A stretch of 64,000 nt of DNA. Source: Candidatus Tokpelaia hoelldoblerii (lineage in GTDB: Bacteria > Pseudomonadota > Alphaproteobacteria > Rhizobiales > Rhizobiaceae). Positions 1-9,833 of the stretch are shown piece after piece. The notes under the pieces are model-generated. The model searched no databases and was not told where the DNA came from. It saw only the letters and a program-made list of their open reading frames with translations. Position numbers and translations under genes: made by a program. The stretch's first letter is position 1. Every line of letters begins with the position of its first letter. The DNA is taken from contig CP017315.1 in assembly GCA_002005325.1 (NCBI GenBank), positions 1,116,001-1,180,000 of the forward strand. Reading direction: 5' to 3'.

Positions 1-3000
1 CCACCGAAAACCGCGATTGGGAGGATTCCTACCGCAAGCGCTGGCAATATGACAAGATTGTCCGCTCCACCCATGGTGTGAACTGCACCGGCTCATGCTC
101 GTGGAAAATCTATGTCAAAGGCGGCATTGTCACCTGGGAGACCCAGCAGACAGACTATCCCCGCACCCGTCCTGACCTGCCCAATCACGAACCGCGCGGC
201 TGCCCGCGCGGGGCAAGCTACAGCTGGTACATGTATTCGGCCAACCGGGTAAAATATCCGCTGGTGCGCGCCCGCCTGCTGAAACTGTGGCGCATGGAAC
301 GCGCCGTCAAAACCCCGGTCGGCGCCTGGGCCGCTATCCAGCAGCACCCGCAAAAGCGTGAAGAATACCAGAAAGTGCGTGGCCTTGGCGGTTTTGTCCG
401 CTCCACCTGGGAAGAGGTCAACGAGATTATCGCTGCCGCCAATGCCTATACCATCAAATATTATGGCCCGGACCGCATTGTCGGCTTTTCGCCTATCCCC
501 GCCATGTCCATGGTTTCCTACGCCGCCGGCGCCCGTTATCTGTCGCTGCTTGGCGGCACCTGCATGTCATTCTATGACTGGTATTGCGACCTGCCGCCCG
601 CTTCCCCCCAGACATGGGGCGAACAGACAGACGTGCCCGAATCTGCCGACTGGTACAATGCCGGCTTCCTGATTTTGTGGGGATCGAATGTGCCGCAGAC
701 CCGCTCGCCCGACGCCCATTTTTATGCGGAAGCCCGTTATAAGGGCGCCAAATCGGTTGTCATCTGCCCTGACTATTCCGAAGCGTCAAAATTCGCCGAT
801 CTGTGGCTGCACCCCAAACAGGGGACGGACGCTGCCCTGGCTATGGCGATGGGGCACGTGATTTTGCGGGAGTTCCACCTTGGCCGCAAGGTTGATTATT
901 TTGATGACTATTGCCGGCGTTATTCGGATATGCCCATGCTGGTGCGCCTTACCCCCCATAAACGCCATTTTATCCCCGACCGGCTGTTGCGCGCTTCGGA
1001 TTTTGCCAAAAATCTCGGCGAGCGTAACAACCCGGAATGGAAAACCGTGGCAATCAATTCCAGAACTGACGCCTGCGTTGTCCCGCTTGGCTCGGCCGGT
1101 TTCCGCTGGGGCGAAAAAGGCAAATGGAACCTTGAAAGCAAGGATGGCAAGGGTAAAGACGTCGTGCTGGAACTGAGCCTTGCAAGAAAAGGCAAGCATG
1201 ACAGTTTTGCTTCCGTGGACTTTCCCTATTTCGGCAATGAAGCCAATGATTATGCCGCCGGCACCAATCAAAAGGATATTTTCACCCGTAAAGTTCCGGT
1301 GCGGACATTGAAACTGCCGGAAGGCGAGATACAGGTTGCCACGGTGTTTGACCTGCTTGTCGCCAATTACGGGCTGGAAAACGGTTATAAAGATAAAAGC
1401 TGCGCCCGCTCCTATGATTCCGATGTGCCCTACACCCCCGCCTGGGCAGAAAAAATCACCGGTGTGCCGCGCCAGCACATTATCACCGTAGCGCGTGAAT
1501 TTGCCCGCAATGCGGAAAAAACCAATGGCCGTTCGATGGTCATTCTCGGCGCTGGCCTGAACCACTGGTATCATATGGATATGAGCTATCGCGGCATCAT
1601 CAATATGCTGGTGATGTGCGGCTGTATCGGCCAGTCGGGGGGCGGCTGGAGCCATTATGTCGGCCAGGAAAAGCTGCGGCCGCAAACCGGCTGGACACCC
1701 CTCAGTTTCGCGCTCGACTGGGCGCGGCCGCCGCGCCATATGAACTCCACCTCTTTCTTCTATGCCCATACAGACCAGTGGCGCTATGAAACGGTTAAAG
1801 TCAATGAGCTGCTTTCCCCCACCGCCCCGGAAGGCGCATGGGACGGCAGCCTGATTGACTATAACATCCGCGCTGAACGCATGGGCTGGCTGCCTTCCGC
1901 GCCGCAGCTGGCAACCAACCCGCTGCATATCGCGCAAATGGCCGAGCAAGCCGGAATCCCTGCCGGTGACTATGTCGCCAAAGGGTTGAAAAACGGCACC
2001 TTGCGGATGTCGTGCGAAGACCCCGACGCCCCGGAAAACTGGCCGCGCAACCTGTTTGTCTGGCGCTCCAACCTTCTCGGTTCATCCGGCAAGGGGCACG
2101 AATATTTCCTCAAGCATCTGCTTGGCACGCCAAACGGCGTGCTGGGCAAGGATCTGGGTGACGAGGGCAACCGTGACGCCCGCGAGGTCGTCTGGCATGA
2201 CAAGGCGCCGGAAGGCAAGCTTGACCTGCTGGTAACGCTTGATTTCCGTATGTCCACCACCTGTGTCTATTCCGATATCGTGCTGCCGACAGCAACATGG
2301 TATGAGAAAAACGACCTCAACACCTCGGATATGCACCCCTTTATCCACCCCCTGTCAAGCGCGGCCGACCCGGCATGGGAAGCGCGCAGCGACTGGGAAA
2401 TCTTCAAGGGCATCGCCAGGAGTTTTTCCGACATTGCGTCAGAAATTCTCGGGCGGGAACAGGATGTGGTGCTGACGCCGACCCTGCATGACACACCGGG
2501 CGAGCTGGCCCAGCCTTTCGGGGTGTCTGACTGGAAAAAGGACGGTGTCAAACCGGTTCCGGGCAAAACCATGCCGGCTGTGCACGTTATCGAACGCGAC
2601 TATCCCAACATCTACCGGCGCTTTACCGCCCTTGGCCCCCTGATGGAAAAAATCGGCAATGGCGGCAAGGGCATCGCCTGGAATACAGAACATGAAGTGG
2701 ACTTCCTCAGGGGGCTGAACGGCGCTGTCACCGAAGAAGGCGCAACACAAGGCATGCCGCGGATTGACACCGACATTGACGCCTCGGAAGTTGTCCTGTC
2801 GCTTGCTCCGGAAACCAATGGTGAAGTTGCCGTGAAAGCATGGGCGGCGCTGAGTGCAATAACCGGGCGCGATCATACCCATCTTGCTTTGCCCAAGGAG
2901 GAAGAGAAAATCCGCTTCCGCGATATTGTCGCCCAGCCGCGCAAGATCATCTCCTCGCCGACATGGTCGGGGCTGGAATCGGAACATGTCTGCTACAATG

Positions 3001-3683
3001 CCGGTTACACCAATGTGCACGAGCTTATTCCGTGGCGAACCATCAGCGGGCGCCAGCAGCTTTATCAGGACCATCTGTGGATGCGCGCCTTCGGCGAAAG
3101 TTTCTGCGTCTACCGCCCGCCGGTTGATACCAAGACCATCACACCGGCGCTGGAAGCCAAGACAAACGGCGAGCCTTACCTGGTGCTGAACTTCATCACC
3201 CCGCACCAGAAATGGGGCATTCACTCGACCTATTCCGACAACTTGCTAATGCTGACGCTCAATCGCGGCGGGCCGGTGGTGTGGATTTCGGAAGAAGACG
3301 CCAGCCATGCCGGCATTGCCGACAATGACTGGGTTGAGGTTTATAACAGTAACGGTGCACTGGTGGCGCGCGCTGTGGTGTCACAACGCATCAGGAACGG
3401 CACAATCTTCATGTATCACGCTCAGGAAAAGATTGTGAATGTGCCCGGCTCGCCGCTGACTGGCCAGCGCGGCGGCATTCACAATTCGGTCACCCGTGTT
3501 ATCCCCAAACCAACCCATATGATCGGCGGCTATGCCCAGCTGTCCTACGGGTTCAACTATTACGGCACAGTCGGCGCCAACCGTGATGAATATGTGGTGG
3601 TGCGCCGCCTTGAATCCGTTGACTGGCTCGATGACGATTACACAAACATCCCTCTGGCTAATCCCAAGGAGGCTGCAGAATGA
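1..3683 (+). CDS. narG: Respiratory nitrate reductase alpha subunit NarG (5' truncated by window edge)
   Basis: Catalytic subunit of the membrane-bound nitrate reductase. It reduces nitrate to nitrite at a Mo-bis-MGD centre on the cytoplasmic face of the membrane. The reading frame is open from base 3, so the true start lies outside the window; about 1226 residues are visible, and the family is around 1240 long, so only some 20 are missing. Near the visible N-terminus the STHGVNCTGSCSW block supplies the His and Cys ligands of the FS0 cluster. The DLPPASPQTWGEQ block further on carries the Asp that ligates molybdenum in E. coli NarG. The stop overlaps the narH start by 4 bases (ATGA), indicating translational coupling. 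The promoter, and any narK or narXL, would be to the left and cannot be seen. Identity is certain from end-to-end similarity. Confidence 0.98.
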   Translation, partial: TENRDWEDSYRKRWQYDKIVRSTHGVNCTGSCSWKIYVKGGIVTWETQQTDYPRTRPDLPNHEPRGCPRGASYSWYMYSANRVKYPLVRARLLKLWRMERAVKTPVGAWAAIQQHPQKREEYQKVRGLGGFVRSTWEEVNEIIAAANAYTIKYYGPDRIVGFSPIPAMSMVSYAAGARYLSLLGGTCMSFYDWYCDLPPASPQTWGEQTDVPESADWYNAGFLILWGSNVPQTRSPDAHFYAEARYKGAKSVVICPDYSEASKFADLWLHPKQGTDAALAMAMGHVILREFHLGRKVDYFDDYCRRYSDMPMLVRLTPHKRHFIPDRLLRASDFAKNLGERNNPEWKTVAINSRTDACVVPLGSAGFRWGEKGKWNLESKDGKGKDVVLELSLARKGKHDSFASVDFPYFGNEANDYAAGTNQKDIFTRKVPVRTLKLPEGEIQVATVFDLLVANYGLENGYKDKSCARSYDSDVPYTPAWAEKITGVPRQHIITVAREFARNAEKTNGRSMVILGAGLNHWYHMDMSYRGIINMLVMCGCIGQSGGGWSHYVGQEKLRPQTGWTPLSFALDWARPPRHMNSTSFFYAHTDQWRYETVKVNELLSPTAPEGAWDGSLIDYNIRAERMGWLPSAPQLATNPLHIAQMAEQAGIPAGDYVAKGLKNGTLRMSCEDPDAPENWPRNLFVWRSNLLGSSGKGHEYFLKHLLGTPNGVLGKDLGDEGNRDAREVVWHDKAPEGKLDLLVTLDFRMSTTCVYSDIVLPTATWYEKNDLNTSDMHPFIHPLSSAADPAWEARSDWEIFKGIARSFSDIASEILGREQDVVLTPTLHDTPGELAQPFGVSDWKKDGVKPVPGKTMPAVHVIERDYPNIYRRFTALGPLMEKIGNGGKGIAWNTEHEVDFLRGLNGAVTEEGATQGMPRIDTDIDASEVVLSLAPETNGEVAVKAWAALSAITGRDHTHLALPKEEEKIRFRDIVAQPRKIISSPTWSGLESEHVCYNAGYTNVHELIPWRTISGRQQLYQDHLWMRAFGESFCVYRPPVDTKTITPALEAKTNGEPYLVLNFITPHQKWGIHSTYSDNLLMLTLNRGGPVVWISEEDASHAGIADNDWVEVYNSNGALVARAVVSQRIRNGTIFMYHAQEKIVNVPGSPLTGQRGGIHNSVTRVIPKPTHMIGGYAQLSYGFNYYGTVGANRDEYVVVRRLESVDWLDDDYTNIPLANPKEAAE

Positions 3684-5197
3684 AAATCCGCGCCCAGATC
3701 GGCATGGTGCTTAATCTCGACAAATGCATCGGCTGCCATACCTGCTCCATCACCTGTAAAAACGTCTGGACAAACCGCGAAGGCGTTGAATACGCCTGGT
3801 TCAACAATGTCGAAACCAAACCCGGCATCGGTTATCCCAAGGAATGGGAAAACCAGAACCGCTGGCACGGCGGCTGGACGCGCAATGCAAACGGCAAACT
3901 GCGCCCGCGTATGGGCGGCAAGTGGCGAGTGCTGGCGAAGATTTTCGCCAATCCCAACCTGCCGCAGATTGACGACTATTACGAACCGTTCGATTTTGAC
4001 TATCAGCACCTGCAAACGGCAGGTGAAAGCAAGACCATGCCGGTTGCCCGCCCCTATTCCAGAATCACCGGCAAGCGGATGGAAAAAATTGAATGGGGGC
4101 CGAACTGGGAAGAAATCCTCGGCGGCGAGTTCAGCAAACGCAGCAAGGATTATAACTTTGAAGGCGTGGAAAAAGAAATCTACAGCCAGTTTGAAAATAC
4201 CTTCATGATGTACCTGCCGCGCCTGTGCGAGCACTGCCTTAACCCGACCTGTGTCGCCGCCTGCCCTTCCGGCGCGATTTACAAGCGTGAAAATGACGGC
4301 ATTGTGCTGATTGATCAGGAAAAATGCCGCGGCTGGCGCATGTGCGTTTCGGGCTGCCCGTACAAGAAGATCTATTACAACTGGGAATCCGGCAAATCGG
4401 AAAAATGTATTTTCTGCTATCCGCGCATTGAAAGCGGCCAGCCGACCGTGTGTTCGGAAACCTGTGTCGGGCGTATCCGCTATCTCGGCGTGATGATTTA
4501 TGATGCCGACAGAATTTCTGAAGCGGCAGCCGCACCGGACGAGCGCGACCTTTACGAAGAGCAGTGCGATATCTTCCTCAACCCGCATGACCCCGATATT
4601 ATCGAGCAGGCGCGCAAGGACGGCGTGCCGGACGAATGGCTCGAGGCCGCCCGCAATTCGCCGGTTTATAAAATGGCGATGGAATGGAAAGTCGCCTTCC
4701 CGCTGCACCCTGAATATCGCACCCTGCCGATGGTGTGGTATATCCCGCCGCTGTCACCGCTGCAATCAGCGGCAGAAGCCGGCCTGCTGGAAATGGATGA
4801 CTTTGTGCCCAATGTGCGCTCCCTGCGCATTCCGGTGCGTTATCTTGCCAACCTGCTCACCGCCGGGGATGAGGATCCGATCGCCACGGCGCTGGAGCGG
4901 ATGCTTGCCATGCGCGCCTATATGCGCGCCAAGACCGTTGACGGCGTGCTTGACCCGTCCATCGCGCAAAAGGTTGGCCTCGAAGCGCAGACAATCGAAG
5001 ATATGTACCAGATCATGGCGATTGCCAATTATGAAGACCGTTTTGTCATTCCGACGTCGCACCGTGAAATCAGCGAAGACGCTTACGAGTTGCGCGGCGG
5101 GTGCGGTTTTTCATTCGGCAATGGCTGTTCTGGCGGCAATTCCACCACAAACCTGTTCGGCCATTCCGGCAAGACAGGCTTGAAACACGCCGGTTAA
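3680..5197 (+). CDS. narH: Nitrate reductase beta subunit NarH (iron-sulfur electron transfer)
   Basis: Carries electrons from the NarI haems to NarG through one [3Fe-4S] and three [4Fe-4S] clusters. Four cysteine groups are visible: CIGCHTCSITC near residue 15, CEHCLNPTCVAAC near 185, CRGWRMCVSGC near 218, and CIFCYPR with CSETC near 245-265. The Trp in CRGWRMC replaces the fourth cysteine, which is the known reason this site holds a 3Fe cluster. Length (505 residues) is normal for the family. The gene overlaps narG by 4 bases and lies 17 bases before narJ. Nothing is missing or disrupted. Confidence 0.98.
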   Translation: MKIRAQIGMVLNLDKCIGCHTCSITCKNVWTNREGVEYAWFNNVETKPGIGYPKEWENQNRWHGGWTRNANGKLRPRMGGKWRVLAKIFANPNLPQIDDYYEPFDFDYQHLQTAGESKTMPVARPYSRITGKRMEKIEWGPNWEEILGGEFSKRSKDYNFEGVEKEIYSQFENTFMMYLPRLCEHCLNPTCVAACPSGAIYKRENDGIVLIDQEKCRGWRMCVSGCPYKKIYYNWESGKSEKCIFCYPRIESGQPTVCSETCVGRIRYLGVMIYDADRISEAAAAPDERDLYEEQCDIFLNPHDPDIIEQARKDGVPDEWLEAARNSPVYKMAMEWKVAFPLHPEYRTLPMVWYIPPLSPLQSAAEAGLLEMDDFVPNVRSLRIPVRYLANLLTAGDEDPIATALERMLAMRAYMRAKTVDGVLDPSIAQKVGLEAQTIEDMYQIMAIANYEDRFVIPTSHREISEDAYELRGGCGFSFGNGCSGGNSTTNLFGHSGKTGLKHAG

Positions 5198-5214
5198 GGT
5201 GAAGGAGATTTTCC

Positions 5215-5919
5215 ATGCAGACAGAACTGAAACTTCTTTCCCTGCTGCTCAGCTACCCGCAAGGGGAAATGCGGCTGGCAAGTGATGAACTGAAAGCGTT
5301 TGCAACCCAAAGCACTGTGTTCAACAGCGCCTGCAAAACACAGCTTGTCGCGCTGATTGACAGTATCGCCGCCGGTGACCTCTTTGATGTGCAGGCTGAA
5401 TATGTCACCCTGTTTGACCGCACCCGCGCGCTTTCGCTGCATTTGTTCGAGCATGTGCACGGCGAAAGCCGCGACCGCGGCCAGGCGATGGTTGATTTGA
5501 AAACCATGTATGAAGAGGCGGGCTATGAAATCGATGCGGCGGAGCTGCCGGATTACCTGCCGATGTTTCTGGAATTTCTGGCGACACAGCCCATACCGGA
5601 AGCAACAGCCTCGCTCGGTGATATTGCCCATATTGTCATCGCCATGGGCGAGCGGCTCGGCAAACGGCAGTCACCCTATGCGGCCATCTTCACCGCCCTG
5701 ACACAGATGGCGGACGGCGATGCAGACAAGGCGCTGGTCAACACACTGCTTGAACAGGAAGAAGATGACCCCAATGACTTTGCCGCTCTTGACCGTATCT
5801 GGGAGGAAGAAGCCATAACCTTTGGCAGCAATATGGGCGAAAACAGCTGCGGCCCCGACCGGCTGCGCACCCGTTTGCGCGCCGCACATCGCGATGTTGC
5901 CGCCCCAACTCAGGAATAA
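5215..5919 (+). CDS. narJ: Nitrate reductase assembly chaperone NarJ
   Basis: Cytoplasmic chaperone of the TorD/NarJ family that holds apo-NarGH until the Mo cofactor is inserted and the complex docks on NarI; it is not part of the final enzyme. The 234-residue protein is helical and acidic, with the typical start (LLSLLLSYPQGEM) and a long acidic C-terminal part. A clear ribosome binding site (GAAGGAGA) lies just before the ATG. Its position between narH and narI is the standard order. The stop is four bases before the narI start, so the two are probably translated together. Confidence 0.96.
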   Translation: MQTELKLLSLLLSYPQGEMRLASDELKAFATQSTVFNSACKTQLVALIDSIAAGDLFDVQAEYVTLFDRTRALSLHLFEHVHGESRDRGQAMVDLKTMYEEAGYEIDAAELPDYLPMFLEFLATQPIPEATASLGDIAHIVIAMGERLGKRQSPYAAIFTALTQMADGDADKALVNTLLEQEEDDPNDFAALDRIWEEEAITFGSNMGENSCGPDRLRTRLRAAHRDVAAPTQE

Positions 5920-5923
5920 CCCC

Positions 5924-6622
5924 ATGACCCCGTTTTTCCATAATGTCATTTTTGGCTTTTATCCCTATATCGCCCTGACGGTTCTGGTTATCGGTTCTGT
6001 CATCCGTTATGACCGTGAGCCTTACAGCTGGCGCGCCGGCTCAAGCCAGCTGTTGCGCCGCCGTATGCTGATATGGGGCTCGGTGCTGTTTCATGCCGGT
6101 GTCCTGTTTATCCTCATCGGTCATCTTGTCGGGCTGCTGACACCCATCCGGATTTTTGACTGGCTCGGCATCAGCCACAGCGCCAAACAGCTGCTGGCAG
6201 TCATGGCCGGCGGCATTGCCGGCGCCATGGCGATTATCGGCGCAACCCTGCTGATCATCCGGCGCGTGTTTGACGCGCGGGTGCGGGCAACGTCAAGCTT
6301 TTCCGACACGCTGGTTATCATCCTGTTATGGGTGCAGCTGGCGCTCGGCCTTTACAGCATCCCCTATTCGCTGCACCATGCCGATGGCCACGAGATGGTC
6401 AAATTCATGAACTGGGCACAAGGCATCTTCACCTTTAACCCCGCGGCAGCAAGCTATATCACCGATGTTGCGTCGGTCTTCAAGGCCCATATCGCACTGG
6501 GGCTGACTCTCTTTCTTATCTTCCCCTTCACCCGTCTTGTGCATATGCTCAGCGCGCCGATACGTTATATCTGGCGGCCCGGCTATCAGATTGTACGCGC
6601 AGTGCGCAGGAAGGGCAGCTGA
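5924..6622 (+). CDS. narI: Nitrate reductase gamma subunit NarI (cytochrome b, membrane anchor)
   Basis: Integral membrane diheme cytochrome b that takes electrons from quinol and passes them to NarH. I place the start at the ATG of MTPFFHNV (5924, 232 residues); an upstream in-frame start at 5822 would only add sequence overlapping narJ that does not look like NarI. Five hydrophobic segments are visible. Haem ligands are recognisable as the His pair in FHAGVLFILIGH (second segment) and the pair in AHIALGLTLFLIFPFTRLVH near the C-terminus. The stop TGATG overlaps the start of the next gene. Confidence 0.96.
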   Translation: MTPFFHNVIFGFYPYIALTVLVIGSVIRYDREPYSWRAGSSQLLRRRMLIWGSVLFHAGVLFILIGHLVGLLTPIRIFDWLGISHSAKQLLAVMAGGIAGAMAIIGATLLIIRRVFDARVRATSSFSDTLVIILLWVQLALGLYSIPYSLHHADGHEMVKFMNWAQGIFTFNPAAASYITDVASVFKAHIALGLTLFLIFPFTRLVHMLSAPIRYIWRPGYQIVRAVRRKGS

Positions 6623-7506
6623 TGGTTACGGTTTATAAAAACGCGGAAGAAGCAAAATCTTCCGCCTATCCGATGAAGGAAGATGTTGACACGCGCGTGC
6701 CGCCCAGAGCGGCACCCATTATGGATGAAATCCGCGTCAACGGCGTGGTGATTGCAGAGGCCGACCTTCTGCTTGAGGCACAAAACCACCCGGCAGAAAC
6801 AGCACAAGCAGCCCTTTTTCAGGCCGCGCGGGCTTTGGTCGTGCGGGAACTGCTATGGCAGGAGGCGCAACGCCTTGGCCACGCGCAGGCGGACACAGAC
6901 AATGCAGGCCAGACACCGGTTGACACGGCAATAGAACAGCTGATCGAGCACCAGGTAACCCCGCCGCAAGCGACAGAGGAAGAATGCCGCCGCGTTTATG
7001 AGTGTGACCCGCAGCGTTTTACCAGCGGCACACTTGTTGAAGCGCGCCATATTCTGCTGGCGGCAGACCCCAAAGACTTGCAGGCACGGGAGAAAGCGCA
7101 GGAAACGGCAAGAGCCATCCTCCGCGAACTGGAAAGCGACATGAGCCGTTTCGCCACGCTGGCGCAAGAATTTTCCGCCTGTTCCTCAAGCAGGCAGGGC
7201 GGCAATCTCGGCCAGTTATCAGCAGGCAGCACCGTGCCGGAATTTGAAAAAGCCTTAAATGCCGCCCCTGCAACGGGATTGCTGAAAGCACCGGTTGAAA
7301 CCCGCTACGGCTATCATATTGTCAATATCGTGCGCAAGGTTGACGGCAGCCTCCTGCCCTTTGACATTGTGCACGAGCGCATCGCCGCATGGCTGGAAGC
7401 GGCAAGCTGGTCACGCGCCGTGGCGCAATATATCAGTTTGCTGACAGCAGAAGCTGATATCAAGGGCTTCAATATCATGCCGCATGACGGCAGCCTGGTG
7501 CAATAA
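6622..7506 (+). CDS. Parvulin-type peptidyl-prolyl isomerase of the nar operon
   Basis: Predicted PpiC/NifM-like prolyl cis-trans isomerase. A parvulin domain covers roughly residues 135-245, including the VEARHILL strand, the GGNLGQLSAGSTVPEFEKAL stretch and the TRYGYHIVNI end. The N-terminal half is alpha-helical, as in SurA/NifM-type proteins, and I see no signal peptide, so it is probably cytoplasmic. It follows narI with a 1-base overlap and precedes moaA by 2 bases. The order narGHJI, prolyl isomerase, moaA is the one I know from Pseudomonas aeruginosa, where the isomerase is thought to help the reductase mature. Its actual substrate is not known from sequence. Confidence 0.9.
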   Translation: MVTVYKNAEEAKSSAYPMKEDVDTRVPPRAAPIMDEIRVNGVVIAEADLLLEAQNHPAETAQAALFQAARALVVRELLWQEAQRLGHAQADTDNAGQTPVDTAIEQLIEHQVTPPQATEEECRRVYECDPQRFTSGTLVEARHILLAADPKDLQAREKAQETARAILRELESDMSRFATLAQEFSACSSSRQGGNLGQLSAGSTVPEFEKALNAAPATGLLKAPVETRYGYHIVNIVRKVDGSLLPFDIVHERIAAWLEAASWSRAVAQYISLLTAEADIKGFNIMPHDGSLVQ

Positions 7507-7508
7507 TC

Positions 7509-8525
7509 ATGGCTGCCCTGCCCCTGTCTTCCAGCACCGGCCTGACTGACCTCTTCGGGCGGCAGGTGACTTACCTGCGCCTTTCGGTCACCGACCGCTG
7601 CGACCTGCGCTGCGTTTACTGCATGGCGGAAGACATGGCGTTTTTACCACGAAAAGACCTGCTGACGATTGAAGAGCTTTACCGGCTTGCAGCAACATTT
7701 ATCAAATTCGGCATTCGCAAAATCCGTATCACCGGCGGCGAGCCGCTGGCGCGGCGCGGCATTATCACGCTGTTTGAACTGCTGCAACCGCATATCGGCG
7801 CCAGCCTTGATGAAGTGACACTGACCACCAACGGCACACTGCTTTCCCGCTTTGCCGAACCGCTGGCCAAAGCAGGCGTTCAGCGTATCAATGTCTCGCT
7901 TGATACCCTCAACCCCGTGCGTTATGAAAAAATCACCCGCCGCGGCGATATCGCCCACGTGTTCAACGGCCTGGAAGCGGCGCAAAAAGCCGGATTAAAA
8001 GTCAAGTTGAATACCGTTGCCATGCAGGGCGGTTTCCTCAATGAAGTTGACAGCCTGATCCGCTTTGCCCATGGGCGCGGTATGGACCTGACCCTGATTG
8101 AGGAAATGCCGCTCGGGCTGACCGGGCATGACCGTTATGACACGCACCTGTCCCTTTCCCGCCTGCGCGAAAGTCTCGCGCAACGCTGGACGCTCTCGCC
8201 ACTACAGGCAAGCACCGGCGGCCCGGCGCGTTATGTACAGGTGGAGGAAACCGGCGGCCGGCTTGGCTTTATCACTCCGCTCTCGTGCGATTTCTGCGCA
8301 CACTGCAACCGTGTCCGTGTCGGTTCGACCGGCAGGCTTTACCCGTGCATGGGGCAGACCGGCATGGTGGAACTGCGCGAGATATTGCGCGGATGCGAAG
8401 GCGGTACAGCATTGACTGAAGCCATTCACAAGGCTGTTGCCGGCAAACCCGAAGGGCATAATTTCCTGATTGAAAAGAACAATACCCGCGGCATTTTACG
8501 CCATATGTCCGAACTGGGCGGATAA
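7509..8525 (+). CDS. moaA: GTP 3',8-cyclase MoaA (molybdenum cofactor biosynthesis)
   Basis: Radical SAM enzyme for the first step of molybdopterin synthesis, converting GTP to 3',8-cyclo-7,8-dihydro-GTP. The N-terminal CDLRCVYC motif (CxxxCxxC) near residue 31 binds the SAM cluster, and the C-terminal CDFCAHCNRVR followed by a Cys after the RLYP stretch binds the second cluster. The protein ends in the conserved Gly-Gly tail (SELGG) needed for activity. It is the last gene of the nar operon, placing cofactor supply under the same control as the reductase. Other moa/moe genes are not in the window. A second, housekeeping moaA elsewhere in the genome is possible. Confidence 0.95.
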   Translation: MAALPLSSSTGLTDLFGRQVTYLRLSVTDRCDLRCVYCMAEDMAFLPRKDLLTIEELYRLAATFIKFGIRKIRITGGEPLARRGIITLFELLQPHIGASLDEVTLTTNGTLLSRFAEPLAKAGVQRINVSLDTLNPVRYEKITRRGDIAHVFNGLEAAQKAGLKVKLNTVAMQGGFLNEVDSLIRFAHGRGMDLTLIEEMPLGLTGHDRYDTHLSLSRLRESLAQRWTLSPLQASTGGPARYVQVEETGGRLGFITPLSCDFCAHCNRVRVGSTGRLYPCMGQTGMVELREILRGCEGGTALTEAIHKAVAGKPEGHNFLIEKNNTRGILRHMSELGG

Positions 8526-8642
8526 AAGCATTGAAAGCATTTGACGCATATCCTTAAAAAGAGTAGTCCTAAGGGTATAGGAAGCGCCTGGAAACAGGAG
8601 CTGATGAATATCAGGCATCAACAGGAACTGAATAACAAGAAT

Positions 8643-9833
8643 ATGAAGCTGACAGGTAATATTCTCACTCCTAATGGCTGGATAACAGGCCATCTGATCA
8701 TCAAAAATGATCTTATCGGCGATATTGAAGTTTTGTCTGCTGAAATAACCATGGGGCAGCCCTATATCATCCCGGGCTTTATCGACCTGCATGTACATGG
8801 CGGCGGCGGGCATGACATTATGCAGGGAGGAGAGGCCGCGCGCATACTGGCGCAAACCCACGCCCGTTCTGGCACAACATCCGTGCTGGCCACCACCATG
8901 ACCGCACGCGTAAATGACATTACCAAAGCTTTTGAAGCCATTGCCAGGGTGATGCAATCCCCGCCTGCCGATGGCGCCGATATTCTGGGTGTGCATCTGG
9001 AAGGGCCGTTTATCAACCCGGACAAACTTGGCGCACAACCGGCGCACGCTATTCCGGCCTCCCGTAAAACAGTCAGCCGCCTGCATAAAATCGCTCCCGT
9101 CCGCGTTATCACGCTGGCGCCGGAAATTGCTGAAAATCTTGACATTATTCCCTGGCTTGAGCAGCACAACATCCGCGCCCAGATTGGCCACAGCCTGGCT
9201 GATTACGGCCAGTGCGTCTGCGCCCTTCGCGCCGGCGCCCGTTCCTTCACCCATCTTTACAACGCCATGTCACCGCTTTCCCACCGCGCGCCCGGCGTTG
9301 TCGGCACAGCTTTGGCCCACGGTTTTTATTGCGAGATCATCCCCGATCTGGTGCATGTCGATAAAGGCGCCATGCTTGCCGCCATGCGCGCCATTCCACG
9401 CCTTTATGGCATCACCGACGGCACAGCCGCCTGCGGCATGCCGGACGGAAAGTACAAGCTTGGCGAAAATGACGTTTACAAAAAGGATGGCGCGGTACGC
9501 CTTGAAGACGGCACACTGGCAGGCAGTACACTCACACTGGACATCGCCCTTAAAAACTTTATCAGCCTTGGCGATTCACTGGCGCAGGCTTCAAAACGCC
9601 TGAGCGAATATCAGGCTGATTATCTGGGACTGGAAGACCGCGGGCGGCTGATGCCGGGTCTGCGGGCAGACATCAACATTCTTGATCAGGATTATACGAT
9701 TACCCAGACCTTTGTCGCCGGGCAGCGTATCGGGAAAAAACAAGAACAGGAGAAGATACACTATGGCAACACTCATGTATCAGGAAGCAACCAGCGCGCC
9801 GCAACGTGTCGCCGCCCTGTTGCAGAAAAATAA
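8643..9833 (+). CDS. nagA: N-acetylglucosamine-6-phosphate deacetylase NagA
   Basis: Amidohydrolase that removes acetate from N-acetylglucosamine-6-phosphate. Metal-site motifs are visible: IDLHVHGGGGHD near residue 45, HLEGPF near 117, IGHSLA near 180 and THLYNAM near 203, with the catalytic Asp in GITDGTAACG. The start is uncertain. 8643 (MKLTGNIL) fits the family N-terminus; 8604 has a better ribosome binding site (AGGAG) and would add 13 residues; a non-ATG start at 8541 is unlikely. The gene runs 71 bases into the next one, and its last 25 or so residues look like an accidental extension beyond the normal NagA end. First gene of the nag operon. Confidence 0.93.
   Translation: MKLTGNILTPNGWITGHLIIKNDLIGDIEVLSAEITMGQPYIIPGFIDLHVHGGGGHDIMQGGEAARILAQTHARSGTTSVLATTMTARVNDITKAFEAIARVMQSPPADGADILGVHLEGPFINPDKLGAQPAHAIPASRKTVSRLHKIAPVRVITLAPEIAENLDIIPWLEQHNIRAQIGHSLADYGQCVCALRAGARSFTHLYNAMSPLSHRAPGVVGTALAHGFYCEIIPDLVHVDKGAMLAAMRAIPRLYGITDGTAACGMPDGKYKLGENDVYKKDGAVRLEDGTLAGSTLTLDIALKNFISLGDSLAQASKRLSEYQADYLGLEDRGRLMPGLRADINILDQDYTITQTFVAGQRIGKKQEQEKIHYGNTHVSGSNQRAATCRRPVAEK

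Noticed and set aside
786..1949. Long minus-strand frame opposite narG (387 codons)
   Set aside because: It lies entirely inside narG on the other strand, is Cys/His/Phe-rich without any family resemblance, and is expected by chance opposite a GC-rich coding region.
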